NCBI GenBank assembly: GCA_035353815.1
Contig: DAOQAG010000001.1
Location: forward strand, 62,001-126,000
Direction of reading: 5' to 3'
From: JAKPUX01 sp035353815
GTDB taxonomy: Bacteria; Zhuqueibacterota; Zhuqueibacteria; Residuimicrobiales; Residuimicrobiaceae
Length of the DNA stretch: 64,000 nt
The notes beneath the pieces are model-generated. The model worked only from the letters and a program-made list of their open reading frames with translations. It made no database searches and was not told the DNA's origin. The position numbers and the translations under genes are program-made. Of this stretch, positions 36,324 to 44,899 are shown one piece after another. Each line of letters begins with the position of its first letter. The stretch's first letter is position 1.

Positions 36324-38726
36324 TTATCTCTTGTTGCCCCTTTTGCGTGCCCCCGTTGGTTTGCCCCGGCGCAAGGCGAGATCGAGCACCTCGTCGAGGG
36401 TGTTGACAAAATAAAAGGTGATCTCTTTTTTGGCGTGCTCCGGGATCTCTTCCAGATCATCGCGGTTGCGAGCCGGCAGGATCACCTTGCGGATCCCCGC
36501 CCGCCGCGCGGCCAGCACCTTTTCCTTGATGCCGCCGACGGGCAGCACCTTGCCGCGCAGGGTGATTTCGCCGGTCATGGCGACATCGCTGCGCACCGGC
36601 TGCTGCAGAATCAGCGAGACCAGTGCCGTGGCGAGCGTGACACCTGCAGAAGGACCATCCTTGGGGATGGCGCCGGCCGGCACGTGAATGTGCAGATCGT
36701 TCTTTTCAAAAAAGTCCGGTTTGATGCCCAGTTCCCCGGCGTGGGCGCGGATGTAGGAGAGTCCAGCCTGGGCGGACTCTTTCATGACGTCGCCGAGCTG
36801 TCCGGTGAGCATCAGCCCCTTGGTGCCGCTCATGCGCGTCGCCTCGATAAAGAGCACGTCGCCGCCGGTCGGCGTCCAGGCAAGCCCGACGGCCACGCCC
36901 GGCTCGCTGGTGCGTTCCGCCACCTCCGCATAAAAGCGCGGCGGTCCGAGCAATTCGACGACCTGCTCCGGTGTGATGGTATAGGGTCCGGGTTCTCCGG
37001 CCGCCACCTTTTTGGCCACCTTGCGGCAGACGGTGGCAATCTGGCGCTCGAGATTGCGCACCCCCGCCTCGCGGGTATAATCACGGATAATCCGGGTGAT
37101 CGCGGATTTCTGGAATTTGATCTCTTTTTTGCGCAGACCGTTCTCCTCGGTTTGGCGGGGCACCAGATAGGTCACCGCGATCTGCACCTTCTCCTCCTCG
37201 ATATAGCCGGGCAGTTCGAGGACCTCGAGGCGGTCACGCAAGGCCGAGGGAATGGTGTCGAGCACATTAGCGGTGGTGATGAACATCACCCGCGACAGGT
37301 CGAACGGCACATCGAGATAATGGTCGGTGAAGGAAAAGTTCTGCTCGGGATCGAGCACTTCCAGCAGCGCCGAAGAGGGGTCGCCGCGGAAGTCCTGCCC
37401 GATCTTGTCGACCTCGTCGAGCATGAAGATGGGATTGTTGCTGCCGGCGTTCTTGACCCCCTGGATGATACGTCCGGGCAAGGCGCCGATGTAGGTGCGG
37501 CGGTGGCCGCGGATCTCCGCTTCGTCGTGGACGCCGCCGAGGGAGATGCGGATGAAATTTCGTCCCATGGCGCGGGCGATGGAGCGGCCGAGCGAGGTCT
37601 TGCCCACACCCGGAGGGCCGACGAAACAAAGGATCGGGCCCTTGGTATTCGCCTTGAGCTTGCGCACGGCAAGATACTCGAGAATACGCTCCTTGACCTT
37701 GATCAGATCGTAGTGGTCGGCATCGAGCACTTCTCCGGCGCTCTTGATATCCAGGTTGTCCTCAGTGGCCTGGGCCCAGGGCAAGGCGACCATCCAGTCC
37801 AGATACGTCCGGGCCACCGTATATTCGGCGGCTCCCGGCTGCATTTTGCTGAGGCGATCCAGCTCGCGCAGAGCCTCCTTTTCCGCCTCCTCGGGCAACC
37901 GGGCGGCCTCGATCTTTTGCTGCAGCTCCTCCATCTCGGCGGAGCGTTCGTCGCCGATCCCGAGCTCTTTCTGGATGGCGCGCAGCTGCTCGCGCAAAAA
38001 GTATTCGCGCTGATTCTTGCCCAGCTCGGTCTGCACCTTGTCCTGGATTTTCGAGCCCATCTCGAGAACCTCAAGCTCGCGATTGACATAGACGGTGAGC
38101 CTTTTCAGCCGCTTCTTGACATCCACCGCCTCGAGAATCTCCTGCTTTTCGGCGAGAGCAAGATTGAGGTTGGACGCCACCAGATCGGCGAGCTTGTCGG
38201 GATTGGTGGTATTGACGACAACCACCTGGAGCTCATCCGGGAGCTGCGGCACCAGGCTGACCACCTTTTGAAACTGGATGGCCACATTGCGCTTCAAGGC
38301 TTCCAGCTCGGTGGTGGAGGCAAACTTTTCCGACAGGGTCTCGACCTCACCGATCATGTAGGGGGTTTCCTGTACCAGGCTCTTGACCTTGATGCGCGAG
38401 AGGCCCTGGACCAGGATGCGCAGCGAGCCATCCGGAAACTTGAGCATGCGTAAAATGACCGCGGCGCAACCAAACTCAAAAACGTCCGCAAATCCGGGAT
38501 CCTCTACCTCGGCTTCACGCTGGGCCACCAGCCCGAGGATGCGCGAGCCCGCGATGACATCATTGATCAGCTGCACCGATTTATCCCGTGCCACCACCAG
38601 GGGGGTGACAATGTGCGGATAAACCACCGTATCACGCAGCGGCAGAATGGGCAGCTGCTCCGGAATCCTGGTCACATTGATCTCTTCAGCCGCTACAGTC
38701 GCTGGGGAATCCATCAAATCATCCAT
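36324..38726 (-). CDS. lon: ATP-dependent protease Lon
   Basis: An 800-residue LonA protease that degrades misfolded and regulatory proteins. An N-terminal substrate-binding domain (from LPILPLRDTVVYPH) and a coiled region are followed by the AAA+ module with Walker A GPPGVGKT (370-377) and Walker B MLDEVDKIG. The protease domain has the Ser-Lys dyad: S693 in KDGPSAGV and K736 in GGIKEKVLAA. The ATG at 38726 has GGAG five bases before it; the longer open frame upstream is unlike Lon. It starts 49 nt after hsp20 and ends 5 nt before the UDPGP gene. Confidence 0.95.
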   Translation of the reverse strand: MDDLMDSPATVAAEEINVTRIPEQLPILPLRDTVVYPHIVTPLVVARDKSVQLINDVIAGSRILGLVAQREAEVEDPGFADVFEFGCAAVILRMLKFPDGSLRILVQGLSRIKVKSLVQETPYMIGEVETLSEKFASTTELEALKRNVAIQFQKVVSLVPQLPDELQVVVVNTTNPDKLADLVASNLNLALAEKQEILEAVDVKKRLKRLTVYVNRELEVLEMGSKIQDKVQTELGKNQREYFLREQLRAIQKELGIGDERSAEMEELQQKIEAARLPEEAEKEALRELDRLSKMQPGAAEYTVARTYLDWMVALPWAQATEDNLDIKSAGEVLDADHYDLIKVKERILEYLAVRKLKANTKGPILCFVGPPGVGKTSLGRSIARAMGRNFIRISLGGVHDEAEIRGHRRTYIGALPGRIIQGVKNAGSNNPIFMLDEVDKIGQDFRGDPSSALLEVLDPEQNFSFTDHYLDVPFDLSRVMFITTANVLDTIPSALRDRLEVLELPGYIEEEKVQIAVTYLVPRQTEENGLRKKEIKFQKSAITRIIRDYTREAGVRNLERQIATVCRKVAKKVAAGEPGPYTITPEQVVELLGPPRFYAEVAERTSEPGVAVGLAWTPTGGDVLFIEATRMSGTKGLMLTGQLGDVMKESAQAGLSYIRAHAGELGIKPDFFEKNDLHIHVPAGAIPKDGPSAGVTLATALVSLILQQPVRSDVAMTGEITLRGKVLPVGGIKEKVLAARRAGIRKVILPARNRDDLEEIPEHAKKEITFYFVNTLDEVLDLALRRGKPTGARKRGNKR

Positions 38727-38775
38727 ACCCACTCCAATCTCCAACCCATTTTTAAGAGGTGTCGGCCTCGTGCGG

Positions 38776-39219
38776 TCAAGAGGGCTCGCCGAATCCGCTG
38801 ATCGGGATCTCGACAGCCCGTTCATCCTTGGAAATGACCACCTCAAGCACCCCGTCTTCAAGGGTTGCGGTTATGTCGTTGTGCTCAACCGTCTCCGGCA
38901 AAGCGATAATGCGCATAAAGTGACCATATTGCTGCTCCAGCTGATGGTAGTAAATCCGCTCTTCCGGACGCTTCTCCAGGCGGATCCCGCTGACGATCAG
39001 CTTGCCGCTTTTGAGCTCGATACAGATGTTTTCGCGGCTCACGCCGGCAAGTTCGATCCGTATCCGCACTTGCCCCTCACTCTCGAATATATCGGTGTTC
39101 GGCTTCCACCAGGAAACCATCGGGGAATCGATATCCGAGCAGGAGTAGGGGCAGCGCTGCTGTGCCGCGCTGCCGCGATCGCTCATCTCGCGAATGATAC
39201 GCAATACATGCATAGGCAT
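38776..39219 (-). CDS. Small heat-shock protein, Hsp20/alpha-crystallin family
   Basis: A 147-residue holdase chaperone. The alpha-crystallin domain spans ~40-140: PNTDIFESEGQVRIRIELAG, ICIELKSGKLIVSGIR and the diagnostic LEDGVLEVVISK. The C-terminal tail carries an I-x-I-like EIPIS, used for oligomer assembly. The ATG at 39219 has GGGAGG about 9 nt upstream. It is first in the gene train that continues with lon, which fits stress co-regulation of a holdase and a protease. Confidence 0.92.
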   Translation of the reverse strand: MPMHVLRIIREMSDRGSAAQQRCPYSCSDIDSPMVSWWKPNTDIFESEGQVRIRIELAGVSRENICIELKSGKLIVSGIRLEKRPEERIYYHQLEQQYGHFMRIIALPETVEHNDITATLEDGVLEVVISKDERAVEIPISGFGEPS

Positions 39220-39356
39220 TTCTACAAGCCTCCCTCATAACTCCCCGGTAACGATGTCGGGGTTCTGCAAGGTCATGGTGCAAAACAGATAATCCAGATT
39301 GGCGCGCAAATATTCCCACTTATGCGCCGCCCGCAGGGGAGGGCCGCCGATCCAGA

Positions 39357-39385
39357 ACCTTTTTTGGTCCTAAACTAAAAAAGGT
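39357..39385. repeat. AT-rich inverted repeat upstream of hsp20
   Basis: ACCTTTTTT (39357-39365) and AAAAAAGGT (39377-39385) are separated by 11 nt. It lies between the MinD-like stop (39449) and hsp20 (39219). It could be a weak terminator for the former or part of the hsp20 leader. A TATACT -10-like box (minus, 39414-39409) with only a poor -35 lies just upstream. Confidence 0.4.
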
Positions 39386-39448
39386 GAACCACCTGCTGTC
39401 CACCTCTTAGTATACATAAATTAGCAAAAAAAGAAAAGTACTTTCACT

Positions 39449-40732
39449 TCAGGCCTTGAAGATAGGATCCAGGTGACGGACCGGGCAGGGATGCCCGCCA
39501 TTCTGATACTCACAGTCGCCCCAATAAAAACATTGCACCGAGCAGATGGTGTCGCTTTCCCGTATCTGCTGCGCCGGATACTCCCGGTTTTGCAGGCGGA
39601 TCTCGCGCAGAACCCGATGTTTCTCTCTGAAACCGGCCCAGCCGCTCTTTTTGAGCAATCCGGCAGCGATCAGCTTCGCCAGGCTCCTCGCCGCGCGGGA
39701 ATGCGGATCGTCGATGACAAAGGGGCGCAATTCCTTGACCGCGCGGCGCACGCTTTCATCATGTTCCACGTACCCCAGAAAATCTAGCTTGAGCGAGAGC
39801 AATTCTTCGGCCGCCGTGCGCAGCGCCACGCCCTCCTTGACCTCCTCGTCGGCATGGACCATATTGAGAATCAGGCCCGGGGTAAACGAGGCGAGAAGGG
39901 AGCTGATCCGGTTCGCCGTCGCACTGTCTCTGACGGCCAGCTCCTCGAGGGCACTGCCAACTGATTGCGCCATCCGTCCAGAATCGGCAAAGATCTCCTG
40001 TTCGAGATGAAGAATGGTGTCCGGGTCATCGCGAAACTCCCGGGTCAGCTTGCGCATGAGGGCGATCTTGAGAAAGTTGAAGGTCTCCTGAATGGCCATC
40101 GGCTCGGGCGTGGTGACGGCGAGACCTTGGTCTGCGGCAAGGAAAAAATCGATGACGTTGAAGGAGGATCCGGCGCCGAGATCGAGCAGGATGAAATCGG
40201 CATCGATTTTACGCAGCTCATTGATAAAGCGCAGCTTTTGCGAATAGCGCGGATTGGCCAGTCCCAGCGTGCCACAAGCACCGCTGATCAGCTTCAGGTT
40301 TTCGACCGGAGTGTCGAGGAGAATATCACTCAGGCTCTCTTTTTGCAGGGAATAGAAATGATAAAAGGTATATTGCGGTTCCAGGATCCCCATGCAGGTG
40401 TGCAGGTTGGCGCCCCCGAGATCGGCATCGACCATTACGACCCGGTGCCCGAGGGTGGCCAATCCTATGCCGATCGAGGCGGTGAGTACGGTTTTGCCGA
40501 CCCCCCCTTTGCCGCCGCCGATGGCGTAGACCACCCGTTGCGACGGTGCATCCGACCGGTCCGGAAAGAGCTTGCGCAGTTCTTCCATTTGCCCGGCTCG
40601 CACCCAATCCTGGCTGCTCTCGCTGAAAACAAGGTCATCCCGGTCAAACGATCCTTCGCTGACCAGCTTCCGCAATTCAGGATAGGAATACGGACCAAGT
40701 TGCTGATCCTTGATCTTGATGAAGACGGACAT
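39449..40732 (-). CDS. MinD/FlhG-like ATPase with N-terminal GYF_2-like domain and C-terminal Cys cluster
   Basis: A 427-residue SIMIBI-class ATPase. Residues ~5-55 (IKDQQLGPYSYPELRKLV, SQDWVRAGQMEEL) form a GYF_2-like peptide-binding module. Then follows a deviant Walker A GGGKGGVGKT (72-81), VMVDADLGGANLHTCMG and FILLDLGAGSSFNVIDFFL, as in MinD/FlhG proteins that control positioning or polar assembly. The C-terminus has C397, C401, C407 and C416, a spacing that could bind zinc or an Fe-S cluster. No flagellar genes are seen nearby, so its target is unknown. The ribosome-binding site is weak. It seems monocistronic. Confidence 0.85.
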   Translation of the reverse strand: MSVFIKIKDQQLGPYSYPELRKLVSEGSFDRDDLVFSESSQDWVRAGQMEELRKLFPDRSDAPSQRVVYAIGGGKGGVGKTVLTASIGIGLATLGHRVVMVDADLGGANLHTCMGILEPQYTFYHFYSLQKESLSDILLDTPVENLKLISGACGTLGLANPRYSQKLRFINELRKIDADFILLDLGAGSSFNVIDFFLAADQGLAVTTPEPMAIQETFNFLKIALMRKLTREFRDDPDTILHLEQEIFADSGRMAQSVGSALEELAVRDSATANRISSLLASFTPGLILNMVHADEEVKEGVALRTAAEELLSLKLDFLGYVEHDESVRRAVKELRPFVIDDPHSRAARSLAKLIAAGLLKKSGWAGFREKHRVLREIRLQNREYPAQQIRESDTICSVQCFYWGDCEYQNGGHPCPVRHLDPIFKA

Positions 40733-40876
40733 GATGCATTGATTCTTTCTTCAAGAGTTGCGCAACGTTTGCAGACTCTGTCCGTTTTGGCTGTATATCC
40801 CCCAAAACCCCCAAGCCTACAGGATGTTAATCTATTACAATTAGCGGCAATGCCCGGCATGTGCGGAAAAGAACGG

Positions 40877-42046
40877 CTAGTTCTGTTCCGCGGCCGGCTC
40901 CTCGGTGCTGATTCCCAGCTCCACCTCTTCCTCCTCACTCTCCTCCTCTTTATCTTTGCGCTCGAGCAGATTCACGCCATCCTTGCGCTTGCGCAACGCA
41001 AGATAGGAAAGCACCGCTCCCGTGTCAAGTGTGGCAAATCCATAGGAGAGGATCCAGCCGCCCAGCAGGAGCAATCCGCAAGCGTAGAGGTAGCCTGCCA
41101 CGGCGACCGTCGGACGTGCCAGCTCCTGCACCGGCAGATAATAGAACTCCTGGGTGAAGAAGAGATAGGGGGTGAAGCCGCGGAAGAGTGTAAAGATGAT
41201 CCCCTCGGCAGACGCACTCCAGGCCTGCACCAGGGCTTGCCCGTTATTGGCCAGATCGGCAAAGTTGCTGCCCATAAAGTACGCGAAGAGGTAGTTGGTC
41301 AGCACCACCGCCTCCTTGCAAAAGGCGGCAAAAATGCCTAACGCCGCGAGTCCGAAGAAGAGGGAAACGAATCCGTAGAGCAGCAGTCGCCAGGGCTCCC
41401 TCCAGGTCAGAGCGAAGAGCTGAAAGATCGCCTCGAAGGCATCCTCGTCGGTGGTGGCGACGATGGCAGGGGCCAGAAACAGGGAGGTGCCAAAAACCAG
41501 GCCGATGAAGATCAGCAGCAAAGCCATGGCAAACCAGAGGAGCGTAAAGAGCGCCATGCCCAGTTCGCCGGCCCAGGGTATCCGCCCCAGGAGGCCGATC
41601 AGGAAGCCGCCGCCCATAAAAAGCAGGATCAGCAGCCCGAGGGCGAGCGGTGTCATGATCACGGCGCCGAACTTGCGCCAGGCAAAATTGTAGGCCTGCC
41701 GCCAGCTGTAAAAATGCTCCCCCTTGGCCGACATGTAGACCGCCCGTGCCACTGCCGTGTGGGCCAGCAGGGTGATCGCAAACGCCGCGACAGCACCCAG
41801 TCCGTGGAGCAACCAGCTGTACCAGGGCAGCTCCGCTCCGCCGCCAGCGAGGAGGGGGAGAATGCCGAAACGGCGCCAGAGTTCACCCGGATGGCCGCCT
41901 GCTGCGATCAGGCCCAGGTAGGTTAAAAGAGCATAGATCAGCCATCCCATGCCGAGGCCGGCCAGCATGATCCACATTCGCTGCAGGCTGAGCGCCAGAC
42001 GCGGTGCCCGAAAGAGATCGCGTAAATCAAAATGAAGTGTGAGCAT
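40877..42046 (-). CDS. Polytopic membrane protein of unknown function
   Basis: A 389-residue protein with about six to seven hydrophobic segments (for example IMLAGLGMGWLIYALLTYLG, MTPLALGLLILLFMGGGFLI and LLLYGFVSLFFGLAALGIFA) and a highly acidic cytoplasmic tail (DKEEESEEEEVELG). I do not recognise the family. GGAGG precedes the ATG at 42046. It follows ybeY by 88 nt and may be the last gene of the phoH-7TM-HD-ybeY run. Confidence 0.8.
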   Translation of the reverse strand: MLTLHFDLRDLFRAPRLALSLQRMWIMLAGLGMGWLIYALLTYLGLIAAGGHPGELWRRFGILPLLAGGGAELPWYSWLLHGLGAVAAFAITLLAHTAVARAVYMSAKGEHFYSWRQAYNFAWRKFGAVIMTPLALGLLILLFMGGGFLIGLLGRIPWAGELGMALFTLLWFAMALLLIFIGLVFGTSLFLAPAIVATTDEDAFEAIFQLFALTWREPWRLLLYGFVSLFFGLAALGIFAAFCKEAVVLTNYLFAYFMGSNFADLANNGQALVQAWSASAEGIIFTLFRGFTPYLFFTQEFYYLPVQELARPTVAVAGYLYACGLLLLGGWILSYGFATLDTGAVLSYLALRKRKDGVNLLERKDKEEESEEEEVELGISTEEPAAEQN

Positions 42047-42134
42047 GGTTTGCCTCCATCCTGGTACGCCCCACCGGATGCATGGGGATAGAACGGATTT
42101 AAGGAACTATCATAGCGGACGCAGGCGCCTGCGC

Positions 42135-42584
42135 TCAGCCGCTGCACGCCGCAGCTTGCCGCAGCGCCGCATCCTCCAGCGCCGTCATGATCTCTTTTTG
42201 CGCCGCATCCCCGTCCTCATAGCCGAGGAGATGATAGAGGCCGTGCGCGGTCAGGCGCTGCAATTCATTGCCGAGAGTGACACCATACTCCTGCGCCTGG
42301 CGCTCGGCCGTCTCAAGGCAAATGTAGACCTCGCCCTCCAGGAGCGGCGCATCTGCTGCAGTCAGATTGAACGAGATGACATCGGTGCTGTAGGCGCGCT
42401 GAAAGAACCGCCGGTTCAGGGCGATGATCTCACGTTCCGGTACCAGGATAATCCGGACATCCCAGCCCTTGCCAGGCCCACGGCCGGAAAGGACCAGGCC
42501 GCCGATCAGCCCGAGGCCGCCCACAGCCAATCCGTTCCGCCGCGTCTGGTCGATCACCTGCAGCTGCCGTCGCGGTTCGCTCAA
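42135..42584 (-). CDS. ybeY: Endoribonuclease YbeY-like protein, third zinc-ligand position is Asp
   Basis: A 149-residue YbeY/UPF0054 protein, a metal-dependent RNase in 16S rRNA 3'-end maturation and ribosome quality control. YSTDVISFNLT matches the family, and the active-site stretch TAHGLYHLLGYEDGD gives H114 and H118. The usual third histidine of HGxxHLxGxxH is D124. Asp can bind zinc, so activity may remain, but the change is uncommon. The ATG overlaps the 7TM-HD stop by 4 nt, and phoH lies upstream, which is the conserved ybeZ-ybeY neighbourhood. Confidence 0.88.
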   Translation of the reverse strand: MSEPRRQLQVIDQTRRNGLAVGGLGLIGGLVLSGRGPGKGWDVRIILVPEREIIALNRRFFQRAYSTDVISFNLTAADAPLLEGEVYICLETAERQAQEYGVTLGNELQRLTAHGLYHLLGYEDGDAAQKEIMTALEDAALRQAAACSG

Positions 42585-44878
42585 GGTTGCTGCCCCTCCT
42601 CGTCACCGCGGCTCTGGCCCGGATAAGGAATACGGCGATGAAACCGCGCATTGAGGATCTTTTGAAAGGCCTCGGAGATGCGCGCCAGATCCTGCAGCGT
42701 CAGCGGTGAATGGTCCAGCTCGCCGCTTTTGAATCGCTCATCGATGATCTCATCGACAATGGTCTTGATCCGGCTGAAGGAGGGATCGCGCAAGGTCCGC
42801 GAGGTTGCCTCGACCGCATCCGCCAGCATGACGATGGCGGACTCCCGCGACCTGGGCCGCGGCCCGGGATAACGGAACTCGTCCTGAGGCACCGGCTCGG
42901 AGGTCCGCTGCGCCACAGCTTTCTGATAAAAATAATGCATCAGGCTCGTGCCGTGATGCTCAAAGATAAAATCCTGGACAACCTTCGGCAGATGGTATTG
43001 CTGCGCCATCTCCGAGCCGCGGCGAACATGATTGAGCAGGATCAGGGAACTCATCGTCGGCGCCAGTTTCTCCTGAGGATTGCGCCCGCGCATCTGATTT
43101 TCGACAAAATATTCAGGCTTTTCGAGCTTGCCGATGTCGTGGTAATAGGAGCCCACCCGCGCCAGCAGACCGTTGCCGCCGATCGCCTCGGCCGCCGCTT
43201 CAGCCAGATTACCGACCGAGAGCGAGTGATGATAGGTCCCCGGCGCCTGCATCGCCAGCTGGCGCAGCAGCGGATGATTCAAGTCCGACAGCTCGAGCAG
43301 GGTCATGTCGGTGGTCAGATGAAAGGTGCGCTCCAGCAGCAGCACCAGGGCATAGGCGATGATCGGCGAGATAAATCCATTGATGAAACCAAGACCCCAG
43401 TCGCGGAGAATCTCGTGAAAGGTCTGGTAATTGAGGATGTCATGCATGGTGATCGAGAGCAGATACGCGCACATCACCACCGCCATGCTGCGTAACACCC
43501 AGTTGCGCGAGCGAACCCGGCTCACCGACAGGATCGCCATCGCTGAGACGAAAACGGAAATATAGGCTATGCCAAACTCATTGCCGCGCATGGCACCGAT
43601 CAGCAAGCTGACCGAAATGGCATAGAGCAGACCGACGTAAACGTCAAAAAAGATGGTGACGATCATCGCACCCGCCGCCACCGGGATGAACAGGGGCGAG
43701 AGGTTCAGCTGCGTCACCAGAAAAGTCATCGCCGCCGGCAGAAAGACGATCAGCCCGATCAGCAACACCTGCTTGGGCGCGCCGGCAATGTCGCGCCGCC
43801 CCTGCCACAGGAAGAAGAGCAAGATGCTGAGGATGAACAGCGTGTTGCTCCATTGGCCCACGGCATGGAGGAAACGATTGATCAGCCCCCGGCCCTCACC
43901 GCGCTCGCGCTTGGCTGTGGCATAGGAATTCAGCTTTTCGATGTGCTCCCGGGTGATGCGCTCATGCCCGTCAATGATGCGCTCGCCCGCCAGCACCTGG
44001 TCCTTGGCCAGCGGCACCAGGGCCTCGGCCTCGGCCACCCGGGACTGGGTTTCCTGTTGATCGTAGAGCAGGTTGGGGGTAAGGAAGGCCTCCATGAGCT
44101 GAAAGGCAATTTTGATCTGGCGCTCGTCGAGCTGGCCATTGCCGCGCAGCTTGTCCAGAAGCTGCAGCTGGCACTCCCTCGGGCCGAAGTAAAATTCGCT
44201 GTTCTCGAGCACCTCACGCCGTTCGCGGCGGATCGAAATCTTGGGCGGCATGGGCGAGAAGGAACTACGCTCGACATTGAGAATGCCGAGCGTATAGGCT
44301 TCCCGCAAAACTTTTTCGACGGCGGTGGCGATTTCCCGAAACCGGTACCATTGCCGGTTCTCGGCGGCACCGCCCGCCGGCGCAGCGGCGAGGAGATTGT
44401 GAAGATCCCCTTCGGAAAGTGTGACCCCGGTTTCCTGAAAAACGCGGCTGACCTGGTCGGCCGTGACCGCACCGCTGCGCAATACCATGCCGGCCCGCTG
44501 CACAAAGAGCGTGAGACGTTCAAGCTGGGCAGTGGCCACCTCCTCATCGCGGGTGAAGACCGGCGCCACCTCGCTGCGCGCCCGCTGCAGATCCGCCTGA
44601 TATTCATCGTGGCTCTTGTTGACCGGGAAGGTGAACGAGGCAATGATCTCGGGGCCGATATAAACCCGGCCCTCCCGCAGATCGGTGAAGCGGAGGGATT
44701 TCTCGCCCGGGAAAAGGAGTGCGATCACGGCGGCGAGGAGCACGACACCCAGGAGCGCATAGCGCACGCTGCGCAGCCGGGCGATCCAGTTCCCGCTGCC
44801 GCCGCCGCGAAGCTCCTTGTTCTTGCTGCCATTGATTCCGGCCGATTTGGCCGGGGTCTTGTCAAAGCGCTGATTCAT
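42581..44878 (-). CDS. 7TM-HD family membrane phosphohydrolase (PgpH-like)
   Basis: A 765-residue membrane protein of the 7TMR-HD family. One N-terminal helix (~residues 37-57) is followed by an extracytoplasmic 7TMR-HDED domain, a block of about seven helices (~350-540), and a cytoplasmic HD domain with SYYHDIGKLEKPEYFVENQM (HD near 581). PgpH of this family hydrolyses cyclic di-AMP to pApA, so the same activity is the best guess. The gene lies between phoH and ybeY, as is common in Firmicutes and many other bacteria. Confidence 0.9.
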   Translation of the reverse strand: MNQRFDKTPAKSAGINGSKNKELRGGGSGNWIARLRSVRYALLGVVLLAAVIALLFPGEKSLRFTDLREGRVYIGPEIIASFTFPVNKSHDEYQADLQRARSEVAPVFTRDEEVATAQLERLTLFVQRAGMVLRSGAVTADQVSRVFQETGVTLSEGDLHNLLAAAPAGGAAENRQWYRFREIATAVEKVLREAYTLGILNVERSSFSPMPPKISIRRERREVLENSEFYFGPRECQLQLLDKLRGNGQLDERQIKIAFQLMEAFLTPNLLYDQQETQSRVAEAEALVPLAKDQVLAGERIIDGHERITREHIEKLNSYATAKRERGEGRGLINRFLHAVGQWSNTLFILSILLFFLWQGRRDIAGAPKQVLLIGLIVFLPAAMTFLVTQLNLSPLFIPVAAGAMIVTIFFDVYVGLLYAISVSLLIGAMRGNEFGIAYISVFVSAMAILSVSRVRSRNWVLRSMAVVMCAYLLSITMHDILNYQTFHEILRDWGLGFINGFISPIIAYALVLLLERTFHLTTDMTLLELSDLNHPLLRQLAMQAPGTYHHSLSVGNLAEAAAEAIGGNGLLARVGSYYHDIGKLEKPEYFVENQMRGRNPQEKLAPTMSSLILLNHVRRGSEMAQQYHLPKVVQDFIFEHHGTSLMHYFYQKAVAQRTSEPVPQDEFRYPGPRPRSRESAIVMLADAVEATSRTLRDPSFSRIKTIVDEIIDERFKSGELDHSPLTLQDLARISEAFQKILNARFHRRIPYPGQSRGDEEGQQP

Positions 44879-44899
44879 CAGGCCACCGTTCCCACAAGG

